DNA of 64,000 nucleotides. Source: Chryseobacterium sp. Bi04 (lineage in GTDB: Bacteria; Bacteroidota; Bacteroidia; Flavobacteriales; Weeksellaceae). A program made the translations under genes and the position numbers. Positions 34,933-45,650 of the stretch are shown here, piece after piece. The notes under the pieces are model-generated. The model was given only the letters and a program-made list of their open reading frames with translations. It ran no database searches and was not told the origin of the DNA. Every line of letters begins with the position of its first letter. Position 1 is the first letter of the stretch. The stretch lies in assembly GCF_918698085.1 (NCBI RefSeq), contig NZ_CAKKLP010000002.1:186001-250000 (forward strand), in the 5' to 3' direction.

Positions 34933-36969
34933 TTATCCAATCTCAATACCGTTTTCGACATTGCTGTCATCCGGTGTTACGAAAGATAATTTCCCGTCTG
35001 GTTTAGTTGTTAATAGTAACATTCCCTGAGATTCAATTCCTCTGATTTTTCTTGGAGCAAGGTTCAGTAAGATCATTACCTGCTTCCCAATCAATTCCTC
35101 CGGAGTGAAGCTTTCGGCAATTCCCGAAACAACAGTTCTTACATCTACTCCTGTATCTACAGTAAGTTTCAATAGTTTATCTGCTTTTTCTACCTTTTCA
35201 GCTTCTAAAATGGTTGCTGTTCTAAGGTCTATTTTAGTAAAATCATCAAAAGAGATCTCTTCTTTCATAGGATTTGCGTTAGGGTTTGTTTTTTTATTGT
35301 TTTGTTTGGTATCTTCTAGTTTTTGAATCTGAGCTTCAATCACATCATCTTCAATTTTTGAGAAAAGAAGGGATGATTCGTTGATTTTGTGTCCGGTTTC
35401 AATTAAAACAGATTGGGTTTCAATATCATTCCATGTTTTATTTTCCACATTGAACATATTCAATAGCTTTTCGGAACTGAAAGGCATGAAAGGTTCACAC
35501 AACTGAGCTAAAGCTACAGCAATCTGTGCTCCCACAAATAGAGACTGTGCAGCCTTTTCAGGGCTGTCTTTAATAGTTTTCCAAGGCTCTTCAGTCTGAA
35601 GATACTGATTTCCAAAACGGGCAAGATTCATTAATGCTGATAAAGCATTTCTAAATTCATAGTTTTCCAGGAATCCTGAAATTTCTTTTGCTGCTTTGTG
35701 TATCTCCTGCAATTCAGGACTGTTTACATCCCCTTGCGGAATAACACCATCATAATATTTATGAACAAGAACTGCAACTCTATTGATGAAGTTTCCGAAG
35801 ATCCCTACCAATTCAGAATTATTCTTAGTCTGAAAATCCTTCCATGTAAAGTTATTATCTTTTGTTTCAGGAGCTGAAGAAAGAAGCGCATATCTTAATA
35901 CGTCCTGCTGGCCAGGAAAATCTTCTACATATTCGTGTGCCCATACCGCCCAGTTTCTTGAGGTTGAGATTTTATCATTCTCAAGGTTCAGGAATTCAAA
36001 AGCCGGAACATTGTCAGGCATGATATAATCTCCGTGAGCTTTCATCATCGCTGGGAAAATAATACAGTGGAATACAATATTATCCTTTCCGATAAAGTGT
36101 ACCAGGTCACTGCTTTCACTTTGCCAGTAATCCTTCCAGTCTTTTCCGTTTTTCTCAGCCCATTCTTTAGTGAATGAAATATACCCGATAGGAGCATCAA
36201 ACCAAACGTAAAGTACTTTTCCTTCTGCATTCGGAAGAGGAACAGGAACTCCCCAGTTCAGATCTCTGGTCATTGCACGTGGTTTCAGTCCGTCATTTAA
36301 CCATGACTTAACCTGTCCGTATACATTCGGTTTCCAGTCATCTTTGTGCCCTTCAATAATCCATTCATTTAAGAAGTCTTCATATTCATTTAAAGGAAGA
36401 TACCAGTTCTTCGTTTCTTTAAGGATCGGAACATTTCCACTGAGCATGGATTTCGGATTGATCAGTTCTGAAGGAGAAAGGGTAGACCCACACTTCTCAC
36501 ACTGGTCACCATAAGCGTTCTCGTTGCCACAGTTGGGACAGGTTCCTACAATATAACGGTCAGCAAGGAATTCTCCCGCCTGCTCATCAAAATACTGTTC
36601 AGAAATTTCTTCAGTAAATTTTCCTTTTTCATAAAGAACCTTAAAGAAGTCCTGGCTGGTTTCATGATGGTTCTTAGAAGTTGTTCTTGAATATTCATCA
36701 AAAGAGATTCCCAGATCTGAAAAGGATTTTTTGATGATCTCGTGATATTTATCTACGATATCCTGTGGGGTAACCCCTTCCTTCTTAGCTCTTATGGTAA
36801 TAGGAATTCCGTGCTCATCTGAACCACAGATAAACGCTACATCTTTTCCTGATCTTCTCTGAAATCTTGCATAAACATCCGCAGGAATATAGACACCTGC
36901 CAAATGCCCTATATGAACCGGTCCGTTTGCATAAGGCAAAGCTGCCGTAATCATCTTTCTGTTTGACAT
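34933..36969 (-). CDS. metG: Methionyl-tRNA synthetase
   Basis: 678 residues. [14 protein letters not shown] holds the HIGH motif; a zinc knuckle [17 protein letters not shown] follows near 145-161; the KMSKS loop is [10 protein letters not shown]; the anticodon-binding helical domain has [18 protein letters not shown]; and the C-terminal EMAP/Trbp-like tRNA-binding domain starts at about 570 ([23 protein letters not shown]). Long form of MetRS, charging Met onto initiator and elongator tRNA. A Bacteroidota box (TATCTTTG on the minus strand; plus-strand complement at 36990-36997) is 20 nt before the ATG. Monocistronic. Confidence 0.98.
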   Translation of the reverse strand: MSNRKMITAALPYANGPVHIGHLAGVYIPADVYARFQRRSGKDVAFICGSDEHGIPITIRAKKEGVTPQDIVDKYHEIIKKSFSDLGISFDEYSRTTSKNHHETSQDFFKVLYEKGKFTEEISEQYFDEQAGEFLADRYIVGTCPNCGNENAYGDQCEKCGSTLSPSELINPKSMLSGNVPILKETKNWYLPLNEYEDFLNEWIIEGHKDDWKPNVYGQVKSWLNDGLKPRAMTRDLNWGVPVPLPNAEGKVLYVWFDAPIGYISFTKEWAEKNGKDWKDYWQSESSDLVHFIGKDNIVFHCIIFPAMMKAHGDYIMPDNVPAFEFLNLENDKISTSRNWAVWAHEYVEDFPGQQDVLRYALLSSAPETKDNNFTWKDFQTKNNSELVGIFGNFINRVAVLVHKYYDGVIPQGDVNSPELQEIHKAAKEISGFLENYEFRNALSALMNLARFGNQYLQTEEPWKTIKDSPEKAAQSLFVGAQIAVALAQLCEPFMPFSSEKLLNMFNVENKTWNDIETQSVLIETGHKINESSLLFSKIEDDVIEAQIQKLEDTKQNNKKTNPNANPMKEEISFDDFTKIDLRTATILEAEKVEKADKLLKLTVDTGVDVRTVVSGIAESFTPEELIGKQVMILLNLAPRKIRGIESQGMLLLTTKPDGKLSFVTPDDSNVENGIEIG

Positions 36970-37300
36970 TTATAGTAAAGTTTTGACTGCAAAGATAAGG
37001 ATTATCTCTTGAATACCGCTCTTTGTGGAGTTATTATGCCTTACTCCTTTATTTTTTTCCATGTGGATATGAAATAAAGTTAAACAAATGTTTAACAATT
37101 TGCTAATTTAGTGTAAATACTATGCTATGCATAAGTCGTTGTAAAATATTGGAATTTAAAATTTTAACTAAAATAGGTTTCGTAATATACATAATTTTAA
37201 CTAAAATTATATTAAATTTATAATAATTCTATTTTTTTTATAAATTGCGAGTCTGGCTTCAAGCCAAAATATGACTGAAAAAACGAAACTATAAAAAAAT
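36970..37300. other. Divergent intergenic region metG / susC
   Basis: About 330 bp, very AT-rich. Holds the metG -7 box near its left end. It also contains a 15-bp direct repeat (AATTTTAACTAAAAT) at 37160-37174 and 37193-37207, each copy an ATTTTA-N2-TAAAAT dyad, 33 bp apart, about 100 bp before susC. No gene. Confidence 0.55.
37160..37207 (+). promoter_or_regulatory. Twin dyad, possible operator upstream of susC
   Basis: AATTTTAACTAAAAT occurs twice with starts 33 bp (about three helical turns) apart. Each has inverted halves ATTTTA and TAAAAT around AC. This is the pattern expected of a dimeric regulator bound twice on one face of the helix. No regulator gene is adjacent. Confidence 0.4.
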
Positions 37301-40090
37301 ATGATTGTGAATAACTTTACAACAGTATTAAAAATCGCGCCCGCTTTTTTATTGGCCAGTACAATAATGCATGCGCAGACAACAGACTCTGTCACAAAGG
37401 AAAAGAAAATTGAGGAGGTAGTGTTGATTGGGTATGGAAAACAGAAGAAATCTGACCTTACGGGGTCTATAACTTCAGTTACTGCAAAGGATTTCAATGG
37501 AGGAGCTACCTCTGCAGGACAGCTGATCCAGGGAAAGACACCTGGCGTACAGATTACCAATAACAGTGGAGCTCCAGGCTCAGGAACAAAGATCAGAATC
37601 AGAGGTACCTCTTCTCTAGGAGGAGAAAACTCTCCATTGATCGTTATTGATGGTGTGCCTCAGGATTTTGTGGGAGTAAATGGAGTGTCAGATCCTTTAT
37701 CATTAATTAATCCTAATGATATTGAAACGTTTGATATCCTAAAAGACGCTTCTGCAACTGCTATTTATGGTAACAGAGCTTCCAATGGGGTTATTTTGGT
37801 GACTACAAAAAAAGGAAGTGCCGGAAAGTTTAAAATTAACTTTTCAACGGTAACCTCCCTTTCAACTAAGATGGGGAACGTGGATGTCTTGAATGCAGAT
37901 GAGTTTAGGAATTTTGTAAAGACGTATGCATCCTCTAATTACCAGAAAAAACTGGGAAATGCAAATACCAACTGGCAGGATCAGATCTATCAGACAGGTT
38001 GGGGAACAGACAATAATGTTGCTTTTTCAGGTGGAATTAAGGGACTTCCTTATCGTTTATCCATTGGTTATAATGAACAGAACGGTATTGTAAGAACAAA
38101 TTCATTCAAGAGAACTTCTATAGGTTTAAACTTAAATCCTAAATTCTTTGATAACCACTTAGCGGTTAATGTGAATGCAAAAGGAACATTCACTGATAAT
38201 AGGTTTGTTGATGCCGGAGTAATCAAAGCAGCAACTTATTTTGATCCTACACAACCTATATATGACAATACCAATGTTGTCCCTGGAAATGGAGGATATT
38301 ATGAATGGTTTCTGACAGAAAGCCAGAATGGTACTCTGGCAAATAAACTGAATGTAAATGCCAATTCTAACCCGGTTTCTATGATGAATGCTGTTCGCGA
38401 TGTATCATCTGTGACCAGGGGATTGGGTAATATTCAGTTAGACTATAAGTTTCACTTTCTTCCAGACTTACATTTCAATGTAAATGCCGGATATGACTAT
38501 ACCAAAAGTGAAGGACACAAAGTAAAAGACGGAAGATACAGAGCTGGCTATGATGATCGTGGAAGCTCGAATTTCTATTCGATGGAAAAGAAAAATAAGC
38601 TTTTGGAAACTTATTTTAATTATACTAAAAATATAACTGCTATCAATACCGGAGTAGATCTTACTGCCGGATATGCATATCAGGATTTTAATATCCTTAT
38701 TCCAGGGGCTGTTACTTATAGAGGAAATGGTAACGATGTAAAAGATCTGGATTTCGAAACCCGAAATACTCTGCTTTCTTTTTATGGAAGAGCCATTTTT
38801 ACAATAGCAAATAAATATATTATTTCAGGATCTATCCGTAAGGACGGTTCTTCAAGATTCTACAATGGAACAAGAGATAATGTATGGGGAGTGTTTCCTG
38901 GAGTTTCTGTAGCCTGGAAACTAAACGAAGAAAATTTCATTAAAAATATTTCTGCAATCAGTACTTTAAAACTGAGAGCAGGATGGGGTAAAACGGGACA
39001 GCAAGAGCTACCTGCATTGGGAATTAACGGAAATAAACCGAATAACTATCCGGCATTAGCCGCTTATAATCCAAGTTATCCGGGAGCTTATTATCAGTTT
39101 GGTAATGAGTACTATTATATGTTCCGTCCTGCCAATTATAATCCGAATCTTACCTGGGAAACTACGGTTACAAAGAACATAGGATTAGATTTTGGTTTTG
39201 CTAAAAACAGAATAACGGGATCTATCGACCTTTTCAGAAAAGATACTAAAGATCTACTGGTATTTGCAGATGAGCCTGCAGGAGGATTAAGTAATGCAAG
39301 CTGGCAGAATATCGGGGATATGAAAAATGAAGGAATTGAAGGAAGTATTACGGTAATTCCTGTAAAAAATGAAACAACAACCTGGGAGGTAAGTTTTAAC
39401 GCCACTCATTATAAACCGGTTGTTACAAAATTGAAAGACCGGGGCGGAGAGTCCTTTAATATGGAAGTAGGGGGTATTGAAGGAGGTTCAGGTAACAGAA
39501 TTCAGGCTCATGCCGTGGGATATGCTCCCAATTCATTCTGGGTTTACGAGCAGGTATATGATGGGAACGGAAAGCCTGTTGATGGAGCTTATGCAGACAG
39601 AAACGGTGACGGAATTATCAATACAAAAGATATGTATTATTACAAGTCAACTACGCCGGATGCTATTTTAGGTTTCTCTACCAAATTAGCACATAAAAAC
39701 TGGGAATTTGCCCTTAGTGCAAGAGCAGTATTAGGAAATTATGTATACAATAATGCGGCTTCTAACAGTTCTTTACAGTCGGCTTCTACCAACGAATATT
39801 TACAGAATGTATTTTCCTCTGCTCCGGAATATAAATTCTCAGTGCCTCAATATAAATCTGATATTTATGTTGAAAATGCATCATTCTTCAGATTGGATAA
39901 TGTCAATATCGGATATAATTTCGGAGAAGTATTTTCAAAAGGAAGCAACCTGAGAATTTACGGTATGGCACAAAATATTTTTGTGATTTCCAAGTATTCA
40001 GGAATTGATCCTGAAGTATATGGAGGAATAGACAACGGATATTATCAGATGCCTAGAATTTATTCTTTAGGCTTTAACTTTCAATTTTAA
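37301..40090 (+). CDS. susC: SusC/RagA-family TonB-linked outer membrane receptor
   Basis: 929 residues, with signal peptide LKIAPAFLLASTIMHAQ. The start of the mature part, KKIEEVVLIGYGKQKKSDLTGSITSV, is the SusC TonB-box/plug signature; the plug follows (LIQGKTPGVQITNNSGAPGSGTKIRIRGTSSL, LIVIDGVPQDF, LKDASATAIYGNRASNGVILVTTKKG) and then the barrel with closing FNFQF. The common N-terminal carboxypeptidase-like regulatory domain is absent. Forms the lidded glycan importer with SusD. 12 bp before susD, then GH97; with the GH13 amylase downstream the locus is a starch/maltooligosaccharide system. Confidence 0.95.
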   Translation: MIVNNFTTVLKIAPAFLLASTIMHAQTTDSVTKEKKIEEVVLIGYGKQKKSDLTGSITSVTAKDFNGGATSAGQLIQGKTPGVQITNNSGAPGSGTKIRIRGTSSLGGENSPLIVIDGVPQDFVGVNGVSDPLSLINPNDIETFDILKDASATAIYGNRASNGVILVTTKKGSAGKFKINFSTVTSLSTKMGNVDVLNADEFRNFVKTYASSNYQKKLGNANTNWQDQIYQTGWGTDNNVAFSGGIKGLPYRLSIGYNEQNGIVRTNSFKRTSIGLNLNPKFFDNHLAVNVNAKGTFTDNRFVDAGVIKAATYFDPTQPIYDNTNVVPGNGGYYEWFLTESQNGTLANKLNVNANSNPVSMMNAVRDVSSVTRGLGNIQLDYKFHFLPDLHFNVNAGYDYTKSEGHKVKDGRYRAGYDDRGSSNFYSMEKKNKLLETYFNYTKNITAINTGVDLTAGYAYQDFNILIPGAVTYRGNGNDVKDLDFETRNTLLSFYGRAIFTIANKYIISGSIRKDGSSRFYNGTRDNVWGVFPGVSVAWKLNEENFIKNISAISTLKLRAGWGKTGQQELPALGINGNKPNNYPALAAYNPSYPGAYYQFGNEYYYMFRPANYNPNLTWETTVTKNIGLDFGFAKNRITGSIDLFRKDTKDLLVFADEPAGGLSNASWQNIGDMKNEGIEGSITVIPVKNETTTWEVSFNATHYKPVVTKLKDRGGESFNMEVGGIEGGSGNRIQAHAVGYAPNSFWVYEQVYDGNGKPVDGAYADRNGDGIINTKDMYYYKSTTPDAILGFSTKLAHKNWEFALSARAVLGNYVYNNAASNSSLQSASTNEYLQNVFSSAPEYKFSVPQYKSDIYVENASFFRLDNVNIGYNFGEVFSKGSNLRIYGMAQNIFVISKYSGIDPEVYGGIDNGYYQMPRIYSLGFNFQF

Positions 40091-40102
40091 ATAAGAAGTA
40101 AG

Positions 40103-41707
40103 ATGAAACTAAATAAGATTAAACTTAGAAATATAGTATTGCCAATTTCTGCGGCATTTTTGTTGACTACGGCGTCATCGTGTGTTAAAGATTTGGAAAG
40201 AGAACCCATCACAGATGCTATATCGTTAAATATATATAAAGATTTCTCCAACTATAAAAATGTTCTGGCAAAGTTATACGGAGGTTTAGCAATGGGAGGT
40301 CAGATCAGTGGAGATGGTGATCAGCCTGACAGTGATATTAACGGGATCAATGGAGGTTTTTCTCAGTATACAAGGTTGCTGTACACTCTTAATGTAATTA
40401 CTACTGACGAAGCAGTTATTGGATGGAATGACGGAAACCTGCATACATTACACAAAATGACCTGGGACTCTTCCAATGAATTCATTGCGGCCATGTATTA
40501 CAGAGTATATACAGAAATTGCCTACTGTAATGAATTTTTAAGAAATGTTACTGACGAAAAACTGGCAGGTAATAATATTACGGGAGATAATCTGAGCCAG
40601 GCAAAAGTAATGAGAGCAGAAGCTCGCTTTTTAAGAGCACAGTCTTATTATCATGCACTGGATATGTTTGGAAACGTTCCGTTTGCAGATGAAAGTTATG
40701 TGCCGGGTACACCAAACCCGCCTAAGAGAATAGAAAGGAAGGCTTTATTTGATTATATAGAGTCTGAATTACTGGCCATTGCAGGAGAGTTAAAAGATCC
40801 AAGAACCAATGAATACGGGAGAGCGGATAAAGCTGCTGCCTGGGCACTATTGGCTAGATTGTATTTAAATGCTGAAATATATACAGGTACACAGAGAAAT
40901 ACCGATTGTATCACTTATTGTAATAAAATAATTGGTGCTGGTTATTCTTTAAAATCTAAATATGAAGATTTATTCCTGGCAGATAATAATATCAATAACC
41001 CTGAGCAGATATTAAGTGTTAATTTTGACGGAATCAATACACAGACCAATGGTGGTACTACTTATATGGTACATGCTGCCGTAGGTGGTAAAATGGCTTC
41101 TTCTGATTTTGGAATCAATGGAGGCTGGAGTGGTATAAGAACAACTAAATCTTTTGTAGGGTTATTTCCTAACACCGGAAATGACAAGAGAGGTCGATTT
41201 TTTACCATGGAGCAGAATTTAGAAATTAATGATTTAGGCTCTTTTAATGATGGGTATGCCTTTATCAAATATAAAAATATTAAAAGTAATGGATCTGCTG
41301 GGGCTCATACCAATTGGGTAGAGGCAGACATCCCTTTATACCGTTTGGCAGACATCTATCTGATGTATGCTGAAGCAGTTCTTAGAGGCGGTGGAGGTGG
41401 AGACCAGGCTACAGCGATCAGCTATATCAATAAGCTTAGAGAACGTGCCTATGAAAATACCGGAGGAAATGTAACCTCTATCAACCTTGATTTTATTCTG
41501 GATGAAAGAGCCAGAGAATTATCTTGGGAGTCTACAAGGAGAACTGACCTTATCCGTTTTGGTAAATACACTACGGCTGCTTACCTATGGCCTTGGAAAG
41601 GAAATGTAAAAGATGGAAAAGCGGTAGAAAATTACAGAAACCTATTCCCGATTCCGGCAAGAGATATGGTAGCTAACCCTAATCTTATTCAAAACCCGGG
41701 ATATTAA
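40103..41707 (+). CDS. susD: SusD/RagB-family glycan-binding lipoprotein
   Basis: 534 residues. Lipoprotein signal with LLTTASSC, lipidated C27. Family features: AKVMRAEARFLRAQSYYHALDMFGNVPFADE (the SusD helix pair / TPR region), AAAWALLARLYLNAEIYTG, and the C-terminal ISYINKLRERAYENTGG and LDFILDERARELSWESTRRTDLIRFGKY signatures. It binds the glycan at the cell surface and hands it to SusC. Located 12 bp after susC in one operon; a terminator follows, but GH97 downstream may be read through. Confidence 0.95.
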   Translation: MKLNKIKLRNIVLPISAAFLLTTASSCVKDLEREPITDAISLNIYKDFSNYKNVLAKLYGGLAMGGQISGDGDQPDSDINGINGGFSQYTRLLYTLNVITTDEAVIGWNDGNLHTLHKMTWDSSNEFIAAMYYRVYTEIAYCNEFLRNVTDEKLAGNNITGDNLSQAKVMRAEARFLRAQSYYHALDMFGNVPFADESYVPGTPNPPKRIERKALFDYIESELLAIAGELKDPRTNEYGRADKAAAWALLARLYLNAEIYTGTQRNTDCITYCNKIIGAGYSLKSKYEDLFLADNNINNPEQILSVNFDGINTQTNGGTTYMVHAAVGGKMASSDFGINGGWSGIRTTKSFVGLFPNTGNDKRGRFFTMEQNLEINDLGSFNDGYAFIKYKNIKSNGSAGAHTNWVEADIPLYRLADIYLMYAEAVLRGGGGGDQATAISYINKLRERAYENTGGNVTSINLDFILDERARELSWESTRRTDLIRFGKYTTAAYLWPWKGNVKDGKAVENYRNLFPIPARDMVANPNLIQNPGY

Positions 41708-41729
41708 TAAATTATAAGATTAATTGAGT

Positions 41730-41754
41730 AAAACGCTGCTCTGTGCAGCGTTTT
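41730..41754 (+). terminator. Terminator after susD
   Basis: 10-bp perfect arms AAAACGCTGC / GCAGCGTTTT with a five-base loop, then CTTTTA. It may separate susCD from the GH97 gene or lower its expression. Confidence 0.75.
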
Positions 41755-41782
41755 CTTTTACTAAAGTTAATAAATAGTCATT

Positions 41783-43939
41783 ATGAAGAAAATTACAGTT
41801 GGAGCAGTGTTGCTCTCCATGATGTTTGTAGGTGTGAAAGCACAATCCTTAAAATCTCCGGATGGAAAGTTTGAAATGAATTTTCAGCTGAAAGATGGAG
41901 TACCTTACTATAACCTTACCTATAATGGGGGAGTAGTAGTTGAAGATTCTAAATTAGGATTAAGATTATTTAAAGACACAGCCATAAAATTTGCTTCCGA
42001 AATTGCTAAGCCGGAAGATGCAAAATTCGACTTAAACAACGGTTTTGCAAAGGTAGATGAAAAGAGAGATTCTAAAAATGAAACGTGGCAGCCGGTTCTT
42101 GGGGAAAAGAAAAACTACATCAACAATTACAATGAGTTGGCGGTTACTTTGAACCAGGCTTCTACAGATAGAAGTATTGTGGTAAAATTCAGATTGTTTA
42201 ATGATGGTCTGGGGTTCAGATATGAATTTCCACAACAGAAAAACCTTAATTATTTCGTCATCAGAGAAGAAGATTCTGAAATCGATTTCCCTACAGATAT
42301 GAAAGCCTGGTGGTTGGTAGCAGATTACGACTCTCAGGAATATCAGTATCAGGAAACAAAAGTTTCTGAGATTCCTGCTAAATGGGATCAGGCATTTGAC
42401 GCCAATGCATCACAGTCGTTAGTGAAAAATGCAGTTCAGTCACCATTAATGCTAAAAAGAGAAGGGAAAGAACCTTTATACATCAACGTTGCGGAAGCTG
42501 CAGTATTAGATTATCCGGCATCCCATCTGGAAGTTGATGCACAGCATTTCAGATTCAAAACACATCTGACAGCAGACAGACAGGGAGCAAAAGGATATAT
42601 CCAGACTCCGTCAACAACACCTTGGAGAACAATTATTGTAGCTCCAAAAGCGGAACAGGTGATGGATTCTAAGATGATCTTTAACCTTAACGAGCCTACA
42701 AAGTATACCGATACTTCTTACATTCACCCTACAAAATACATGGGTGTTTGGTGGGAAATGATCATCGGGAAATCACAGTGGGCATATTCCACAGCGGAGA
42801 ATGTTCATATTGATAAAACGGATTTCTCAAAACTGACTCCAAACGGAAAACATGCTGCCAACAATACAAAAGTTAAAGAATACATCGACTTTGCCGCTGA
42901 AAATGGTTTCCAGGGACTGTTGATCGAAGGATGGAATATCGGTTGGGAAGATTGGTTCGGGCATTCTAAAGATTTTGTTTTCGATTTCATTACTCCTTAT
43001 CCGGATTTTGATATCAAAATGCTGAATGACTATGCTCATTCTAAGGGAATAAAGCTGATCATGCACCATGAAACATCCGGTTCGGCAGCAAACTACGAAA
43101 GATGGTCTGATAAAGCATTCCAGCTGATGAATAAATATGGGTATGATGCAGTAAAAACAGGATATGTAGGAGATATTATCCCGAGAGGGGAGCATCATTA
43201 CTCTCAATGGACGATCAACCATTACTACAGAATCGCTGAGAAAGCCAACGAGTATAAGATAATGGTGAATTCTCATGAATCTGTACGTCCTACAGGTGAA
43301 AGCCGGACCTATCCAAACTATATTTCTGCAGAAGCAGCACGTGGTACGGAATATGAGGCTTTTGGAGGAAATAAGCCAGATCACCAGACTGTTCTTCCTT
43401 TTACAAGATGGATGGGAGGTTCAATGGATTATACTCCAGGAATTTTCCAAACCAAATTAGATTATTATTTCCCTGGAGATAAGCGTTTTGTAAAGACTAC
43501 ATTGGCTAAGCAGTTAGCATTATATGTAACGATGTATATGCCGCTTCAGATGGCAGCTGACCTTCCTGAGAACTATAAAAAGCATATGGATGCATTCCAG
43601 TTTATCAAGGATGTAGCTGCAGACTGGGATGATACTAAAATCTTATCTGCAGAGCCTGGAGATTACGTGGTTACTGCCCGAAAAGCAAAAGGTACCGAAA
43701 ATTGGTTTGTAGGAGGTATTACAGACGAAAATAAGCGTGAGTATACTGTAGATTTTTCATTCCTGGATAAAGGAAAGAAATATGAAGCAACAATCTATGA
43801 AGATGGAAAAGATGCTGATTATATCGACAATCCTCAAAGCTATAATATCTACAAAAAACAGATTACCAGCAAGTCTAAGATTAATTTTAAAATGGTAAGA
43901 AGCGGTGGTTTCGCAGTTTCTATCAAACCTGTAAAATAA
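41783..43939 (+). CDS. GH97 alpha-glucosidase (SusB-like)
   Basis: 718 residues with signal peptide KKITVGAVLLSMMFVGVKAQ. It begins with LKSPDGKFEMNFQLKDGVPYYNLTYNG, the usual GH97 beta-sandwich start; the catalytic (beta/alpha)8 part has GVWWEMIIGKSQWAY, LLIEGWNIGWEDWFG, IMHHETSG, NSHESVRPTG and EAARGTEYEAF, where the glutamates of the last two motifs fit the GH97 catalytic pair. Probably a periplasmic alpha-glucosidase acting on maltooligosaccharides imported by SusCD. It is 75 bp after susD, with a terminator hairpin in the gap, and ends at its own terminator. Confidence 0.93.
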   Translation: MKKITVGAVLLSMMFVGVKAQSLKSPDGKFEMNFQLKDGVPYYNLTYNGGVVVEDSKLGLRLFKDTAIKFASEIAKPEDAKFDLNNGFAKVDEKRDSKNETWQPVLGEKKNYINNYNELAVTLNQASTDRSIVVKFRLFNDGLGFRYEFPQQKNLNYFVIREEDSEIDFPTDMKAWWLVADYDSQEYQYQETKVSEIPAKWDQAFDANASQSLVKNAVQSPLMLKREGKEPLYINVAEAAVLDYPASHLEVDAQHFRFKTHLTADRQGAKGYIQTPSTTPWRTIIVAPKAEQVMDSKMIFNLNEPTKYTDTSYIHPTKYMGVWWEMIIGKSQWAYSTAENVHIDKTDFSKLTPNGKHAANNTKVKEYIDFAAENGFQGLLIEGWNIGWEDWFGHSKDFVFDFITPYPDFDIKMLNDYAHSKGIKLIMHHETSGSAANYERWSDKAFQLMNKYGYDAVKTGYVGDIIPRGEHHYSQWTINHYYRIAEKANEYKIMVNSHESVRPTGESRTYPNYISAEAARGTEYEAFGGNKPDHQTVLPFTRWMGGSMDYTPGIFQTKLDYYFPGDKRFVKTTLAKQLALYVTMYMPLQMAADLPENYKKHMDAFQFIKDVAADWDDTKILSAEPGDYVVTARKAKGTENWFVGGITDENKREYTVDFSFLDKGKKYEATIYEDGKDADYIDNPQSYNIYKKQITSKSKINFKMVRSGGFAVSIKPVK

Positions 43940-43958
43940 ATTTTTATAACAATTATAA

Positions 43959-43996
43959 AACTGCCCCGGCTCAGAGAGCCAGGGCAGTTGTTTTTT
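43959..43996 (+). terminator. Terminator after the GH97 gene
   Basis: 14-bp arms AACTGCCC-x-GGCTC / GAGCC-x-GGGCAGTT with one mismatch, three-base loop AGA, then a run of T. Ends the left half of the starch locus. Confidence 0.9.
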
Positions 43997-44026
43997 AAAT
44001 AAAGTATTGATTTTCCATTAAATATT

Positions 44027-44998
44027 TTATTTATCTGAATATTGATATTCTGGTTCTGAAATTTCTATTTTATCGGGTAATGGCTTATTTTTTATCTTTT
44101 CGTTATATTCCTTTTGGTATTGTTTTACCGTCTTTCCGGAGCCGTCGTGCTTCCATCCCGGAGAGTAAAAAAGATATTTTATCCTGTCTTTAAAGGAAAG
44201 TCCTGGCTGGCGGATATCTTTTCCTATTCTTCTCCATTCATAAAAAAGCATGGTAGCCGGGTCTTTAGATTTTATTTTTGGATATACTCCGTATTTTACA
44301 GGAACTTCGGGATCTTCTTTTTCAAATGTTCCGAAGATTTTGTCCCAGATAATCAGTCCCATTCCCATATTACGGTCTAAATATTTGATATTACAGGCAT
44401 GATGTACGCGGTGATGGGAAGGAGTTACTAAAATGTACTCTAAAAAGCCCATGCTTTTAATAGACTGGGTATGCACAAAGGTACCATAGATTTGTATAGC
44501 CGAGTAGGCTACCAAAATATGCCATGGATGAAACCCCATGAATGCTAACGGGGAGAAAAATAAATATCTGTACAAAGGTTGGAATACAGGGCTTCTGAAA
44601 CCTGTACTGATATTGAAATAATCAGAATTGTGATGGGTAATGTGTACAGCCCAGAAAACCCGTGAGTGATGGTCTACATAATGATGGACATAATAAGCGA
44701 AGTCCTGGGCAAGAAATACAGCAATCCAATACCATATCCCTTCTTGCCAGTCAAAAATGCGGTGATGATAAAAAAACATCATAACAAACAGGGAAAAGCC
44801 TTTCATGATAATATCCAATCCATAGTTGAGCAGTGCAAAAAGAACATTAGTTGCTACATCCTTGGTTTCATAAATTTTCTCTTTATTAAAATGACTGTAG
44901 GCCATTTCCATAAAAATTATAGCAGCAAATACAGGAATGGTCCACGTGTAAACAACGTCTGGGCCCTCAGTATGGAACATTGTACTAAAATCAAACAT
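44027..44998 (-). CDS. Sterol desaturase / fatty acid hydroxylase family protein
   Basis: 323 residues, membrane protein with the di-iron histidine boxes: HHYVDHHSRVFWAVHITHHNSDYFN (about 120-145) and the C-terminal HRVHHACNIKYLDRNMG. Family members hydroxylate or desaturate lipids, e.g. sterol C-5 desaturase and carotene hydroxylase. The ATG at 44998 (MFDFSTMFHTEG) is chosen; the longer frame adds a Phe-rich prefix with no family match. It stands convergent to the GH97 gene, between the two halves of the starch locus. Substrate unknown; a hopanoid or carotenoid-like lipid is possible. Confidence 0.88.
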   Translation of the reverse strand: MFDFSTMFHTEGPDVVYTWTIPVFAAIIFMEMAYSHFNKEKIYETKDVATNVLFALLNYGLDIIMKGFSLFVMMFFYHHRIFDWQEGIWYWIAVFLAQDFAYYVHHYVDHHSRVFWAVHITHHNSDYFNISTGFRSPVFQPLYRYLFFSPLAFMGFHPWHILVAYSAIQIYGTFVHTQSIKSMGFLEYILVTPSHHRVHHACNIKYLDRNMGMGLIIWDKIFGTFEKEDPEVPVKYGVYPKIKSKDPATMLFYEWRRIGKDIRQPGLSFKDRIKYLFYSPGWKHDGSGKTVKQYQKEYNEKIKNKPLPDKIEISEPEYQYSDK

Positions 44999-45650
44999 TT
45001 TTTCTGTAAAACTAAAAATAAAACAGATTGTAAACCAGTTTTTTAGAAAAAATATTCTCCCGCATACCATATTTTTTATTTAAATCCATAATAAATGAAT
45101 TAAAACGGGGAAGTGATGATGTTTTATGAATAAAAGATTGTTGTTTAATAAGAAAAATGAAATCAGTTAAAATATATTTCCAGTTTATATGCTGTTATCT
45201 ATTTTTAAAACTTTATAAAAATAGGATAATAAAGCTGAGGATGATCATTATTTTGGAATATTTGCTTCAGGATCCAAAATATAGGCCTATATTATGTAAA
45301 GTAATGCTTTTTGAATTTAATAAATTGATTTTCAATGTGTAAATGGGTTTTTAAGGCTTTTTTTATTAAATAGGTATGATATTAATTCAAAATTCTTTCT
45401 GAAAGTAAAAAAAAAAAATTTTACTTTCAAACCAACTGATTTCTGAACTCTTACTAATTATTTTTTTCTAACAAAATGTCCTGTTTGAAGCTGTTTTCAG
45501 TTTTTTATTACAATAATGAAATAAGATTTATTTACTTATTTTATTGGTTTGTAAAGGTTATTTTTTATTAAAATATTGATTTTTTTTAAATTTTTAATGC
45601 TCGTTTCATAATTTTTGCTAATTTGGCTGTACTAATAACCCTCATAGAGA
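44999..45650. other. AT-rich intergenic region upstream of the toxin module
   Basis: About 650 bp, with poly-A/poly-T tracts and no convincing gene; a short open frame at 45157-45342 lacks any feature. It contains at 45585-45601 the 17-mer TTTAAATTTTTAATGCT, found again at 58055-58071. A TAATTTGG sequence near 45620, one base from TANNTTTG, may serve the operon below. Confidence 0.5.
45585..45601 (+). repeat. 17-bp direct repeat, left copy
   Basis: TTTAAATTTTTAATGCT, identical to 58055-58071. The two copies flank the T9SS - RHS - immunity module. AT-rich, so chance or a shared promoter element cannot be excluded. Confidence 0.45.

Noticed and set aside
45157..45342. 61-codon frame upstream of the T9SS gene
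   Set aside because: Rich in Lys, Ile and Leu as expected of AT-rich noncoding DNA, with no supporting promoter or homology.
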